Source of the DNA: Lichtheimia corymbifera B2541
Taxonomy: Eukaryota > Mucoromycota > Mucoromycetes > Mucorales > Lichtheimiaceae
Assembly (NCBI GenBank): GCA_000697475.1
Contig: JNEU01000656.1
Coordinates: forward strand, 1-39,401
DNA: 39,401 nt
Direction of reading: 5' to 3'
Below, piece by piece: positions 21,390 through 33,833 of the stretch; position 1 is the first letter of the stretch, and every line of letters starts with the position of its first letter. Below the pieces are notes generated by a model. That model did not search any database, was not told the DNA's origin, and saw only the letters and a list, made by a program, of their open reading frames with translations. A program made the position numbers and the translations under genes.

Positions 21390-22234
21390 AAGGCTGTCAA
21401 GTCATCCTCTCCTCGCCTACTTTCATCACTATCAAGCAAAACCATCCGCCTCCTCCATCATCCATATTATTACTACCACTACTAGACCTTGCATTCTTTG
21501 TTTCCTTCCATATGGCATCCAATGTTCTCATTGCTTAAATTCATACATTCCTATATACCTTTCTTTTTGCATTACATCATAATATAAGCAACATTTGAAA
21601 ACATATATACTCTACTGTTATTATTGAAAGTGGGCCTTTTGCAATGATGATTAGATCGCATTGCCATGTGTTATGGCTGTGATAGTGCTAATATGGCAAT
21701 GCTTGCTAAAGATAACGGATCGGGCACATGCAATGGAATGAATATGGATCCATGTCGATCCGTGTTGGTCTATTTTCATGCTGATAAGGTGTCGTTATTA
21801 CTGCGTAGTAGTGATGCGATGGTGACACAGATCTCAGTTTCTCGGCTGGCGGTGATTGAATTGCCCGTGATTGTCATGGTTTTTCATATGGATGACCCCT
21901 TTGCCTTGTCATGCACCATCCGTATTCCGCGGAAAATATCCCTTTCTATATTTCAGGTCAAACGTCACTGTGGTGCATTGTTCAGTGATGCTTGCTTTCA
22001 TTCCTTATATGCTGTCTAACTCAGGTACAAGAATTGGTTTTCATTAGAGCTTCCTACGAGCGACAAAATGCATGCACGTGATCGGAGTGGGATTCTCGCT
22101 ATTGGCAACAACCTGGATTTCATTGCTTGCTCACTCTCACTCTTACTCTTTCTACCATGTAATGATCCTTTCACCACAATCACAATAATGGTTATAATAT
22201 CAAATAACAACCCTTTTTTATTATCATTATCCCT
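21390..22234. other. Intergenic between the 49-aa gene and RPL35
   Basis: Holds the 3' regions of both genes. A 117-codon ATG frame at 21666-22019 (+) is open but has no recognisable domain, no obvious promoter and a mixed composition. I leave it as an uncalled hypothetical ORF. No repeats or RNA genes were seen. Confidence 0.4.
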
Positions 22235-22877
22235 TTAAGCCTTGACAGCATACTTGCGAAGGGGGAAGTGGGCATCCTTCTTTTGCTGCTTGACGGTCTT
22301 GAGCTTGCGCTCGTAGGGGGTCAAAGCGCGACGCATAGCACGGGTCTTCTTAACACGGAGATCGAGAGGGACGTACTTCTTCTTTTGGTAGAAAAGACGA
22401 AGCTGCTCACGCTGGGTTTGGTTGATGACGGTCAAGGTACGAGCAACGTTCTTGCGAACTTCACCACTATGATCTAAAATGAGCACACAAATATCATATA
22501 CCAAATCCACACTATCTTACATTTGATGAAGCTTGGCAGCAGAGCCACCGGCAACCTTTTGAACGCGGAGAGAAGCAAGCTCCTGCTTTTGCTCTTCAAG
22601 GGTCTTGAGAAGCTCAGCCTTGTTCTTGTTGCGAAGTTCGTAAGCCTTAAGAGGAGCCTATAGATTCGCAACCGATTAGTACTTGAATCAGACAGCAATT
22701 GAGCATCCATGCATCTTGTTGCACAATGGTGGGGTCATTCGACAACTCCCATATTCGGTTGACAAGGATAAATAAATTGTGTTGGTGGATGGATCATGTC
22801 GAGATGCCAGTTTGGATGGATGAATTGCGAGTGTAGATGGATGGATGCTGATGGATGATGATAGTGGTACTTACCAT
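22235..22877 (-). CDS. RPL35: 60S ribosomal protein uL29
   Basis: Predicted 123-aa uL29, the same length as human RPL35, located near the peptide exit tunnel. Exons (minus): 22875-22877 (only the ATG), 22521-22657 and 22235-22466. The protein starts [20 protein letters not shown] and continues [37 protein letters not shown], and ends PLRKYAVKA, as in animals and fungi. The first intron (217 nt) directly follows the start codon (ATG-GTAAGT). The third exon uses the acceptor ATCATAG at 22467, not the earlier TTTTAG at 22474, because only the later one keeps the frame (KLHQIGEVRKNV). I looked for a snoRNA in intron 1 and did not find a convincing C/D or H/ACA motif pair. Confidence 0.94.
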
Positions 22878-23488
22878 ATCGCTTAGGGTGGAAGGGGAGA
22901 AACCAGTGGTCAGTGCCAGGGTGCCATATGCTTGTGGTCAGCGGAGTAGCAGTATCTCCCCCCCAACAGCATCCAATGCAACCGTTGCTGGGCTACAGAT
23001 AATAGTTAACCTCATTTGCATCCTGTATCGTATAAAGCACGCTACCATATAATTCGCATGTCAACTGGCCCATTATCCCACTATGTATGCTGCTCATGAA
23101 TTTACAATGTATCCCACAGCGCTCTTTATTTGATTTTTCACAATAAAAACTAGCTGTTTAGATAATGAAGCTTAAGGCTCATGCATGGTATTCCACTAGA
23201 CGACTCACAGTTTCCTCTTCCATCCCAAGCAATAGTTGGATCAAACGAAGATGCCTTTGATTACATGCTATTATCCATGCCTTACTGCAGCCAGTTCAAA
23301 CATTGCATCGATTGCTCTCATAACCAGAACTTGTTGTACTTTTCGATAGCCCCAATATCCAATCTTCATACAACATCTTGTCGCGTGTCGCATCAAATAA
23401 ACCCCACCCACAACCAATACCATCACATCCTTCGTAGCAAATGCAGCCTTGTTTCCATTATTGAACATATTCAGTTGATGTCTATCCT
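22878..23488. other. RPL35 promoter and ERG28 3' region
   Basis: A 611-nt gap between two minus-strand genes. The part near 22877 should hold the RPL35 promoter; a run of C at 22960-22966 is the only notable feature. Frames at 23181-23492 (+) overlap the end of ERG28 in antisense and are not called. Confidence 0.4.
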
Positions 23489-24097
23489 CTAATCGTACTT
23501 GACATAATAGCCGTATTGCTGCCACATCCACACCAGTGAGGACACTATAACGTACGTGTCAAAGCTCAAACCAGTAATCCACCATCATCCATCCTGTCAT
23601 TTACCTGCTACACAAAGAGGAGACATGAAGGGGCCATTGATCTTGCATCCACCAAATACGACCAATTCACCAAGATAATGCGTCAACGCAATCACGTAGG
23701 TCCAGATACCCAGTTCGTACATACTGATATCATTGTTAATATGACGTCCACCTCCTTTTGACAGGAAGAACGACAACTTACAATTTGTGCTGCAAGTGGA
23801 ACGCAGCATAGATACGCACCATGCTCACTGACCAGGTCCAAGTAGCAAAGAAACGCGCACTCAATGGAGTCACTAGATGATGCCGAAATTAGACACGTAG
23901 GGAGTATAAGTCGGGCATGTCCAAGTGGTACCTTCTGATGGCTTGTTGGCATAGAGACGTTTGGTGAGCTTGTCAGTGGCGAAGTTCTGCATTGAGTTGA
24001 AAATGCCGAGAGCCGACGTGAACAATAGCCATTTGGGAAGATAACCTTCAGGTAGAGTGGAGAAGATGTCGCCAACAGCACTAAATACGGTATCCAT
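23489..24097 (-). CDS. ERG28: Ergosterol biosynthesis scaffold Erg28
   Basis: Predicted 143-aa endoplasmic-reticulum membrane protein. In yeast, Erg28 tethers the C-4 demethylation enzymes (Erg25, Erg26, Erg27) in a complex with Erg6. Exons (minus): 23932-24097, 23782-23872, 23605-23723, 23489-23544. Family sequences are present in order: LPKWLLFTSALGIFNSMQNF (first span), RLYANKPSEVTPLSARFFAT, the aromatic FMYELGIWTYVIALTHYLGE, FGGCKINGPFMSPL and the end SLVWMWQQYGYYVKYD. Four hydrophobic segments fit the known topology. It is divergently paired with a CYSTM gene across 440 nt. Confidence 0.93.
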
Positions 24098-24537
24098 GTT
24101 TTTGAGTCCAAGTCAGGAGTAAGGAATTGGGATGGCCCCCCTTCCTTGTGTGCACCTCTAAAATTAGCCGCTCGCCATATGCCCTTCTCGTTTGTTGAGA
24201 GGTGATACAAAGTTGTTATTCTATGTCAAAGCCTATCATCCCCAACAACATCATCATCCATAGAGATTAAAGGCCATTACAGAATAAAATGCACTGGATA
24301 TGAATAGCTGTGTTATCGAAATAGCTGGTGGGAAAATGTCAATATCGTCCTAATGATGGGTGAAGATGATGAAAGAGCATCAACAACAACATTGTGCAAG
24401 AGAGAAGGTGGTTGATGTTGCACGCGGATCACAAATCACCCCGTTGCCCTATATTTATTTGCAACACTGCTGCTGTTCCTCGTTTCTTTCTCTCTCTCTC
24501 TTTCTTTCTCTTTCCCGTCTTCTTATCAGGGTCATTA
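24098..24537. promoter_or_regulatory. Shared divergent promoter of ERG28 and the CYSTM gene
   Basis: A 440-nt gap between head-to-head genes. A TATTTATT element at 24449-24456 and a long CT-rich tract at 24480-24520 lie before the plus-strand start, a typical fungal core-promoter layout. Sterol-regulatory sites cannot be assigned with confidence. Confidence 0.4.
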
Positions 24538-24904
24538 ATGTCAAGCTACCAATATCCTCCACCTCCACAACAACAATACTATACTCCTCCGCCTGCGCCA
24601 GGTGGTGGTTATGGTCCTCCTCCGCCCGCTGGCGGTTATTATCAACCGCAGTATGTACATACAATATTTGTCTCTTTTTATCCGGGATAAAATGCTAAAT
24701 TAGTGTTTGACAAGGCCACCGCCACAAACCGTTATTGTCCAGCAACCACAACAACAACACTCAGCAGCTGATGATTGCTGTTGTGCATGGTAAATGATCA
24801 TACTTTTGAGGATCAACAAGTGCAAGCACTAATCATGATATCTTTTATTTTGCGTTAGCCTTGCCGGTATGTGTATCTGCTGCACACTGGATGCCCTCTT
24901 TTGA
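24538..24904 (+). CDS. CYSTM-type cysteine-rich tail protein
   Basis: Predicted 77-aa protein. Exons: 24538-24650, 24715-24789, 24859-24904. The first 55 residues are low complexity, rich in Pro, Gln, Tyr and Gly (YQYPPPPQQQ, PPAPGGGYGPPPPAGGYYQ). The last 22 residues carry the CYSTM pattern: an acidic start, then DDCCCACLAGMCICCTLDAL with seven cysteines in a short hydrophobic helix. CYSTM proteins are small eukaryotic tail-anchored or membrane-associated proteins linked to stress and metal tolerance; the cysteines may be palmitoylated or bind metal. The three-exon model was chosen because only these splice sites bring the cysteine module into frame. Confidence 0.85.
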
Positions 24905-25240
24905 AGAATATTACCAAGTTACCACCATCAACATCGCCACACGCACCAACAAAGTAGTAGTAGTACATTCATCATGCCACATTATACAACAAAAGCAAGA
25001 CAACACGTTCTTTCAAAGCGTAGCGTATTCCACTATAATACCATTAAATCAAAAGTGTGTTTACACGTGCATCATAGAATCAACATTGATTCAAATGTTT
25101 CGTTCTTTGGAGCTAATTCAGGGGGGTTCTTATGAAACGAGATTTCGATACGGGAATGATGCAGCCGACTTCCGAGACATTGCATAAGAAAACCTAATGG
25201 CCAATAAACCCACGTATTACTGCTCTCTTTTCCTCTTAGC
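24905..25240. other. CYSTM 3' region and SEC2 promoter
   Basis: A 336-nt gap between two plus-strand genes. A CTCTCTTTTCCTCTT pyrimidine tract ends a few bases before the SEC2 start at 25241. An open frame across 24861-25187 overlaps the CYSTM end and is not called. Confidence 0.4.
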
Positions 25241-26602
25241 ATGTCATCACCATCACCTCCACTTAGTGAGAAAAACTTCCATCATAAGGATGAAGGTAGC
25301 CTGACACCCAAGGATATTGCTGAATTATGCTCGCAATTACAATCCGTGGTTGAACGTGTACCCAGCCCTAGTACACCAGCAGCAGCAACAGGCGATATCA
25401 ACAGCAGTACCAATAGCTTATCTCTTCCCGACAGCAGCCGCAGTCCTAGTGTCACCAGCACACCCGTAGCAACAGCGGATTGTCCTTGTCGACATATTGT
25501 GGAGGCACAAAAAGGATCAACAAACAAACATTGTGCCTTGTGTGGGCGAACTATACCAGCGCTTGAAGAATTGCAAGCGCAAAAAGAACGTGTGACAACG
25601 CTGGAGAATGACTTGAAAGTTTTGAACGATAAATATGTAGATGAAATTGATCGCGTAGCCGAGCTCCAACATGCCAAAGCTCAAGCAGAAGCTGAATTGG
25701 AAGAATTATCACAACAATTATTTGAAGAGGCCAATGGGATGGTGGCGAGTGAGAAACGGGAAAAGACCGATTTACAACGCGAGTTGGAGGATACACGTGA
25801 GCGACTTGCAGCTGAAGAATCTCAATTACGTCAATTACGTCAACTTTTCCAGGATGAGCTTGATCAACAAGGAGGAGGACGGCGATTATCATTGGATAAC
25901 ACAAAGATTACAAGCGATCGCCTGGATACAAGGCGTGCCGACAAGCTGGTTGTGGATGAATTTGCGACATTTGTCAAACAAAGCAGATCACTGCCAGCAA
26001 GAAAGCTTATGACCATGCCATTTGTAAAGCACAGCGTGGAAGAGGATGCCCTACCTTGTCTACGATTTGGACCCCACCCACGAATGTCAGCACGTAAACT
26101 TGTGGATGCTCTTGCGCTTAACACATGCTTTATTGAAAAGACACCTCCAGGTTTTGAGAAATCACAACAATACAAGGTGATCGTGAATGAAACGCCATTG
26201 AAGATATCAGTACACAAGCTCAACTTATGGGACCGATTCAGTGGTGATGTTCTTGCAGTGAGTGGATGTCAAGCATGTGGAAGACATGATCCACAAACAC
26301 CCCTTGAGTTTCGAGTGCGTGTCTCGACCCAAGATGACTGGGCGTGCATTGATGGATTTTGTCGTGACCGGCTTGTTGCTGTGTGCGAGTTCTTTGGATT
26401 TCTACGCAATGTGCAACAAGGTTACTATAATAGTCGATCGGTACCAGATCTTTATAGGGAGGTATTACAACTACGACTACAAATGTTCATGGCTCGGATG
26501 GGGATCGGGCATGAGCAGCAGCAACAAAGAACAACATCACCACCGCCGGAGAGCGAACAAGGATCCGAGTTATTGTCACCCTCACAAAACAAGCAGCCTT
26601 GA
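25241..26602 (+). CDS. SEC2: Rab guanine-nucleotide exchange factor, Sec2/Rabin8 type
   Basis: Intronless 453-aa protein. In yeast, Sec2 activates the Rab Sec4 on secretory vesicles; Rabin8 activates Rab8 in animals. Residues 1-75 are Ser/Pro-rich. Residues 80-105 hold a Cys/His cluster (C-x-C-x2-H, later C-x2-C) that could bind zinc. Residues 107-210 form a long coiled coil containing ELSQQLFEEANGMVASEKR, the signature of the Sec2 GEF domain. The C-terminal part (about residues 265-425) corresponds to the conserved Rabin8/GRAB domain: W-C-DGFCRDRLVAVCEFFGFLRNVQQGYY followed by VLQLRLQMFMARMGIG. The start at 25241 is the first ATG after the pyrimidine tract. The absence of introns in 1.36 kb is unusual for this window. 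Confidence 0.9.
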   Translation: MSSPSPPLSEKNFHHKDEGSLTPKDIAELCSQLQSVVERVPSPSTPAAATGDINSSTNSLSLPDSSRSPSVTSTPVATADCPCRHIVEAQKGSTNKHCALCGRTIPALEELQAQKERVTTLENDLKVLNDKYVDEIDRVAELQHAKAQAEAELEELSQQLFEEANGMVASEKREKTDLQRELEDTRERLAAEESQLRQLRQLFQDELDQQGGGRRLSLDNTKITSDRLDTRRADKLVVDEFATFVKQSRSLPARKLMTMPFVKHSVEEDALPCLRFGPHPRMSARKLVDALALNTCFIEKTPPGFEKSQQYKVIVNETPLKISVHKLNLWDRFSGDVLAVSGCQACGRHDPQTPLEFRVRVSTQDDWACIDGFCRDRLVAVCEFFGFLRNVQQGYYNSRSVPDLYREVLQLRLQMFMARMGIGHEQQQQRTTSPPPESEQGSELLSPSQNKQP

Positions 26603-26840
26603 TTTTTCTGGAAAAGAGTGCTTGCTTTAATCGGTTAGGCTTATCACAGGCGTTTTTTTCACTTTTGTCCTTTCTCTCTTTCTCTCTCGCTCGCTTTTTC
26701 TTCTTCTTTATTCTTTGTCTTTTTTACTGTGTTGTACGTCCTGTCAAACACTGTCCTTTGCTAGGCGCCACTAGTTCCATGCTTCGTTCCCCTTTTACGC
26801 TGATACCACCACCACCTACTATCACCTTCATTGCGCATTT

Positions 26841-28250
26841 ATGAGCGAAGAATCCCATTCGTACCGCCTTGGTAAATTCCTCTCTCCTCCCCTTCGAGCT
26901 TCTTCATGTGCTCCATGATCCCACTCATTCCATAATATATATATATATATATATATATTGTAGTTGTAGTACAGAATCCTGTTCGTGCTCGCTGTTGCGG
27001 GTTTGGAGAAAAAGACCGTCGTTTGTTAGATCCACCACCCATCCTGCAGTTGTTTGCAACGCAACGAGACAATTCATTGCACCCTGTCACGTATGTGCTC
27101 GACCTCGTCTACGACTGAATGGTTCCTCATGTTGCTGTGAACACATTTATGCATCCATATATCCATGTATACATGCACGCAATATACACTTCATATTATA
27201 TATACGAATCTCCACATACACATCTATCTATATTTGCACAGGGATATTGATACCGACTGCTCGTTCGTGGTGCATTGCGACCTTTACGATGAAGATGGCA
27301 AGGAAAACAGGAGCGTCGTCTACGTTCCATCTTCGATTCCTCCCTCAGAACAACGTGCTCCTCAAGGCCCTGCAGGAAGTCTTGTCCTTTCACTCAAAAC
27401 CCCACGCCCTATTCGCAATCTGCTCGGCACCATTACTGCAAATGCAATTCGCCTCTTTAACGACAGGAACGAACCTGGTGTCTACTTTGTCTTTCATGAT
27501 TTATCCATTCGTACTGATGGCCGTTTCTCGTTAAAGTTCTTAATGCTAGGTTTATCGTGCAACAGTTTAGAGTAAGTCTTTCTTCGACATCTTGGTGATA
27601 TTATACTCACTACCCTTCCTTGTACTGCTATTAGCTTTCCCCCTTTTAGTTCTACTATCCAAAATGAAGTCTTTTCCGACCCTTTCACTGTTTATACTGC
27701 GAAGAAAGTAAGTGGGTTTATTTTCCATTGCATAAAGCGATTCAACACGTTGATCATTCGTATATGCATCTAGTTTCCCGGAATGACAGGTAATGTAACC
27801 TCCCTTATTATCCATTGCAATGTATTGATTGTTGTATGTATATATGTAGAGTCCACACCTCTATCAAGAGCATTCGCCAACCAGGGCATCAAGATCATCA
27901 CTCGTCGTGAAGCTTCGTACACTCGTGCTAGTGATCGATATTACAAAATGCCATCAACAGGCCAGACATCATCATCATCAACAACAACAACTCAATCACC
28001 ATCAACATCCAGAAATAATAATGCTGCTACCACAACAACTACAACTACAACAACTACGACGACGGCTACTACGCACAGCAGTCTAAGCATCGCTTCCATC
28101 ACGTTGCCATCCAATATCGAGCCATTTCTTCCTTCAAATAGTGCCGCTGCAACCAATAGCGACAATGCTACTTCATCCTATACTCGCATCCCAATCACCC
28201 AATACCTATCAACCCCTTCTACAAATGACAACAATACACCATTGCCATAG
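26841..28250 (+). CDS. Velvet-domain transcription factor
   Basis: Predicted 325-aa velvet protein. In ascomycetes, velvet factors (VeA, VelB, VosA, VelC) bind DNA as dimers and couple development with metabolism. Exons: 26841-26871, 26964-27090, 27242-27571, 27635-27707, 27774-27789 (16 nt) and 27850-28250. The domain spans about residues 9-215: VVVQNPVRARCCGFGEKDRR, LLDPPPILQLF, GVYFVFHDLSIRTDGRFSLKF, SDPFTVYTAKKFPGMTEST and PLSRAFANQGIKI. This layout is nearest to the VosA/VelB/VelC group; I cannot choose among them. The last 100 residues are Thr/Ser-rich with a tract of Thr codons. The 3' splice site of intron 1 follows an AT dinucleotide run (26937-26958). Confidence 0.92.
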
Positions 28251-28356
28251 CGGCCTACTTTTTTCAAGTTGTTTTCATTATTGATTGTGTCAAGATGCCC
28301 CAATGAGTTTTGTTTCTATATGAAAATGTATGCAGGGAAGAATATATGTAATAAGC
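28251..28356. other. Convergent 3' ends of the velvet gene and DBP9
   Basis: Only 106 nt separate the stop codons of the two genes, which are transcribed towards each other. Overlapping 3' UTRs are likely. Confidence 0.5.
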
Positions 28357-30563
28357 TCAACGCCTTGCTCGCACCACCTTGAGAGGATTTGATCTCCGTT
28401 TCTATATAAAAATATACTTAGTTTGATCCCTTTGGCGATATGAAGTTTTCTTTGTTTACCTTTGCATTTGGTTTTTGGAATCCTTTCCGGCGTTTCTTCT
28501 CATTGTGGAAGGGAACATCCTCCGGTCTTGTACGAGGGCTATGTTGCGAAGATTGACCCGGTAATGTGACACGAGGCATCAAATAGGAAGGGATATGTTT
28601 GAGATGTTGTTTGACGTGGGCGGGGCGTACTGCCTTGTCATGGCGTAAGAAATCAAGATCTAATGGTTTGTCCTCAAAATGGGTCTGATAAAAAAAAGTC
28701 AGTCAGCGCTTCTTGATCCCCTTGCTACAACAATGAATGTATATATATATATACCTTTAACTTTTCAGAATTGAGAATTTCTCGTTTGATTTCAGTGATA
28801 CGGGCCTCTTGAATTGCTGCTTTGGACACGGATCGAAGTGCATCTTGTACTCGGTATTTGAAACCATCCACATTCTTCTTGTCAAAGCCATAAGGTTTAA
28901 GTTCCAATCCTTTGCTCTGTTGCTGCTTCTCCACTCGAGCCAAGATAACATCGTCATAGACATCCTTGCCACGGCCGACCAGCTTGATAAGATCAGGTTC
29001 CAAACGTCCCGTCTCCTTTGTGACAATAAATGATAGAGCAATACCCTTTTGTCCACCACGCGCCGTACGACCAATACGATGGGTATATGCTTTGGCAGAA
29101 CATGGAAAGTCAAAGTTGATTACTGCTGCAACGCCTTGGAAATCAATACCACGCGATACACCATATTCTTTGTCCTGCGTATCTCGTTTCTTCTTTTTGC
29201 CTATTGCGAGTTGGATGAGCATATATACATATACCCTATTCGTCTATATCTTGCTTACCATGTTGCTTATCAGCTTCCTCTTCCTCGTCCTCATCTTGCT
29301 CATCCTCGCTATCCACCTCACCACGAAGCTGTGATTCATCCGATGCAATCAAGTAATCGTATATGCCGCGGTTGAATTCTTCCACAATATGGTATCTATG
29401 CACCGTGTTAGCTTCCCATATCATGATCATCATCCTTCTTGTTAACGTACCGAGAATTCAATGGTAATTCAGAATTAAGCACGCATGATCGAATCGAGAA
29501 CTGCTCCAAGAAAAGCTTGAGCTTGTAACAACGCTCCACACTGTTGACAAATAGGATGAGCTTGCCACGGATAAGTTTGAGCTTGATGATTACAAAGGTG
29601 AAGAGGAACTTTTCAAATTCGTTACACCTATGAATGTATATAAGTATCCCATCCTGTCATCCGTCCATAGAGTATATATATACATACTTGATAGCATATT
29701 GTGTGAGATATTCAGATTCATCCTCTTCCTCTTGTAGCTGTAGAATGGCAGGTTTACGCAAGACGAGCTGTTTCAAATCTTCGATGTCTTTGGTGAATGT
29801 AGCTGACATGAGAAAGCTCTGATAAATCTTGGGTAGATAAGAGAGAATCTTGCGCAAATCTTGTTCATATCCAAACGAAAGGACAAGGTCGGCTTCATCA
29901 ATGACCAACGTATCCAATGATCCGGTCAAATCCATATTCTATGTATACACCTTCTTAGCTCTATGTCGCTTTGATCCTTTCCCTCCTACTCCATACCTTG
30001 GCTTCCAAATGAACCACTGCTTTGCTAGGTGTTGAAACAATGATTTCAGGCTTCTCGGCAAGAATAGGTCTAAAAAGTTGACATTAGACAACATATAGAG
30101 GTACGAATGATCACTCACTTACCGTTGCATTTGAGGTGTCATTTGACCAGCCAAATTGACTACACGTACAACATCCTTGGCGTAGACCACAAGCTTCTTG
30201 ATATGCTTGGTTACTTGTTCAGCCAACTCGCGAGTAGGCACCAGGATCAATGCCTTGATAGCATTATCGCTCTCTTCCTGTAATGTACGTTAGCAAGGAT
30301 CCAACCATTGTCTACTATTCGTAACGCACCTTTTTGGATTGCAATATCTTTTGAACAATAGGAATGGCATAAGCTGCAGTCTTGCCACTACCAGTACGTG
30401 CACGAGCGAGAATGTCCTTTCCACCCAGAGCAAGAGGAATGGCCTTGGCTTGGACAAGTGTTGGATGGGTGAAATTCAGTTGCGCTACTGCACGTGCGAG
30501 ACGTGGATCGAGATCGAAGGATTCAAACGACAGATCTTGCTCGAGTAGCTTTTGATCGCTCAT
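28357..30563 (-). CDS. DBP9: DEAD-box RNA helicase Dbp9/DDX56
   Basis: Predicted 580-aa nucleolar ATP-dependent RNA helicase needed for 60S subunit assembly. Exons (minus): 30330-30563, 30123-30277, 29997-30069, 29688-29938, 29451-29627, 29259-29395, 28755-29200, 28460-28684, 28357-28401. Helicase motifs in order: Q-motif with [13 protein letters not shown], motif I ARTGSGKT, Ia PTRELAEQ, Ib [58 protein letters not shown]. The acidic insertion [16 protein letters not shown] between motifs IV and V is characteristic of Dbp9/DDX56. The final exon adds a basic tail ([14 protein letters not shown]); reading through that intron instead would end with FISPKGSN, and the spliced form fits the family better. 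Confidence 0.93.
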
Positions 30564-30752
30564 TGAATGGTGGAGGAAAGAAACAGAAGATTTTTGGAAG
30601 GGAGTTGCCAATTCGAGAAATAAAGTCAGCCCGCTGTTGTGGCACATCCCACCCTATTTAACCCCCTCCCGACGCATAAAGTGCTCTTTAAACAATAAGG
30701 ATGGTTCGATTTTATATAGTTTAACATACAAAGAAAATGGGAGAAATGGTGT

Positions 30753-32617
<1,865 letters not shown>

Positions 32618-33366
32618 TGGAAGAGAGAAAGAGATAAAATATAAAACACGGCCCACCTTTCTTTTTTTACTGGGCTGTTCTTGGCCTGCACTGCCCAGCA
32701 TTAAGTATCTCAGACGCCAAGGAGGTGAAGGGAGTAACAACAGTAGCAGGAAATGGAAGCAAGGAGTTCTGGGTGCAAATCAGTGTGATCTTGGATAATT
32801 TGACGTCATGCGACTATCTGCCGATCGCCCAATGCTTTTTTTTTATTATGCTGCAGGAGACGCTAATATGTACGGGATTAAACATAGTGATTCAAAATAC
32901 CATATTCTGGTTATCAATGTTCTATTCTTCTATAGTTATGAATCAAGGTTATACTACTGTCGACTCGTGTATCAATTTTATAATGGGAGTTGGGAGACAA
33001 TCAAAAGGAGCAAGCATGTCAATGTCCATCCATGCGCATGATGTTGTAAGGTTATCTACCAATCTTGTATTTTGATTGATGGTATCATCACAAAGAAACA
33101 CTGCCATGCAGCAGAAAAAAATAAGACAGAGATTTGAGGAAAGGAGAAAGAGGAAAGAGAGAAAATGGAAAAGAGTCTCAATGTAATATAATTATCATGG
33201 AGCTAAGCGCTAAATTGGCTTCTGGATTGTCAACAGTGGATTTATCGGCTATGCCTCTAGAACGCGTGAATGGAGTTGTAGTTGTGGTAGTAGCATTCAT
33301 CAAAGTAGTGGGGACAATTCTAGTAAGTGTCCATAGGATTACTAACGTGCCGAAAGCCGATCCAGC
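32618..33366. other. PKA upstream region
   Basis: No supported gene. Open frames on both strands at 32725-33423 overlap each other, begin at non-ATG codons or lack domains. A purine-rich tract at 33120-33177 (AG-rich) is notable. The region should hold the PKA promoter and part of the upstream region of the following plus-strand gene. Confidence 0.4.
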
Positions 33367-33374
33367 GTATATAG
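33367..33374 (+). promoter_or_regulatory. TATA box of the putative GPI-protein gene
   Basis: GTATATAG lies about 65 nt upstream of the ATG at 33435, with a CTTTCTTCTCCC pyrimidine tract between the two. The distance and layout match the TATA box of the 49-aa gene at 21172. Confidence 0.5.
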
Positions 33375-33434
33375 ATTCCACATCCAGGTCTTTCTTCTCC
33401 CTTTTCCGCTTCACTCCTTGCAAGATTTATATAC

Positions 33435-33833
33435 ATGGCTCGAATTCTACTCTCTTGCTGTGCGCTTTTATATGTTATCGGTTATGCTTATGCTGTATCC
33501 ATGGTAACCAGAGGATGGGGAATGCATTATCACCGCGTTTCAAAATGCTCTCTAACACTTTTAACACAGACAGCAGAGCGTGCCACATTCAGGGCAGTAG
33601 GAAAAACGTATCACTATGACCGTGCGTTTGCAGCCAAAGACTATGAAATGTACATCCACACATCAGCATTGGAATTCCAACCACTACCACCCAATGTGCT
33701 GCACCAAGCTGGCTATTCATCACCGCGTCATGTCATTGACAAACCTTGTTCCAGTACCTCTACGGAACTGTTAGTCTCAGGCCCTGCACTTGCTTTTATC
33801 GTCGTATTGATCTTGGGAGCATTTATGTTTTGA
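33435..33833 (+). CDS. Small secreted, probably GPI-anchored protein
   Basis: A 132-codon frame, or 110 codons if a candidate 66-nt intron at 33504-33569 is removed. That intron has donor GTAACC, a CTCTAAC branch-like element and acceptor AACACAG, and its removal keeps the frame. The N-terminus MARILLSCCALLYVIGYAYA is a clear signal peptide. The C-terminus ends with a hydrophobic segment (SGPALAFIVVLILGAFMF) directly at the stop, preceded by a small-residue stretch (PCSSTSTE) that could carry a GPI-attachment site. The middle is Tyr/His-rich without a recognised domain. TATA box and leader support a real gene. A cell-surface role is inferred; no function is assigned. Confidence 0.6.
   Translation: MARILLSCCALLYVIGYAYAVSMVTRGWGMHYHRVSKCSLTLLTQTAERATFRAVGKTYHYDRAFAAKDYEMYIHTSALEFQPLPPNVLHQAGYSSPRHVIDKPCSSTSTELLVSGPALAFIVVLILGAFMF

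Noticed and set aside
21666..22019. 117-codon ATG ORF as a gene
   Set aside because: No domain, no clear promoter, no splice signals that matter and unremarkable codon use; it may be chance.
22658..22874. snoRNA in the long first intron of RPL35
   Set aside because: A CTGA is present, but no RTGATGA C box at proper distance and no closing terminal stem were found; no H/ACA pattern either.
28402..28459. DBP9 ending inside intron 8 (tail FISPKGSN)
   Set aside because: A 58-nt GT-AG intron here leads to a basic C-terminus with a SNPLK element, more like the basic ends of Dbp9/DDX56. The read-through end is kept only as an alternative isoform.
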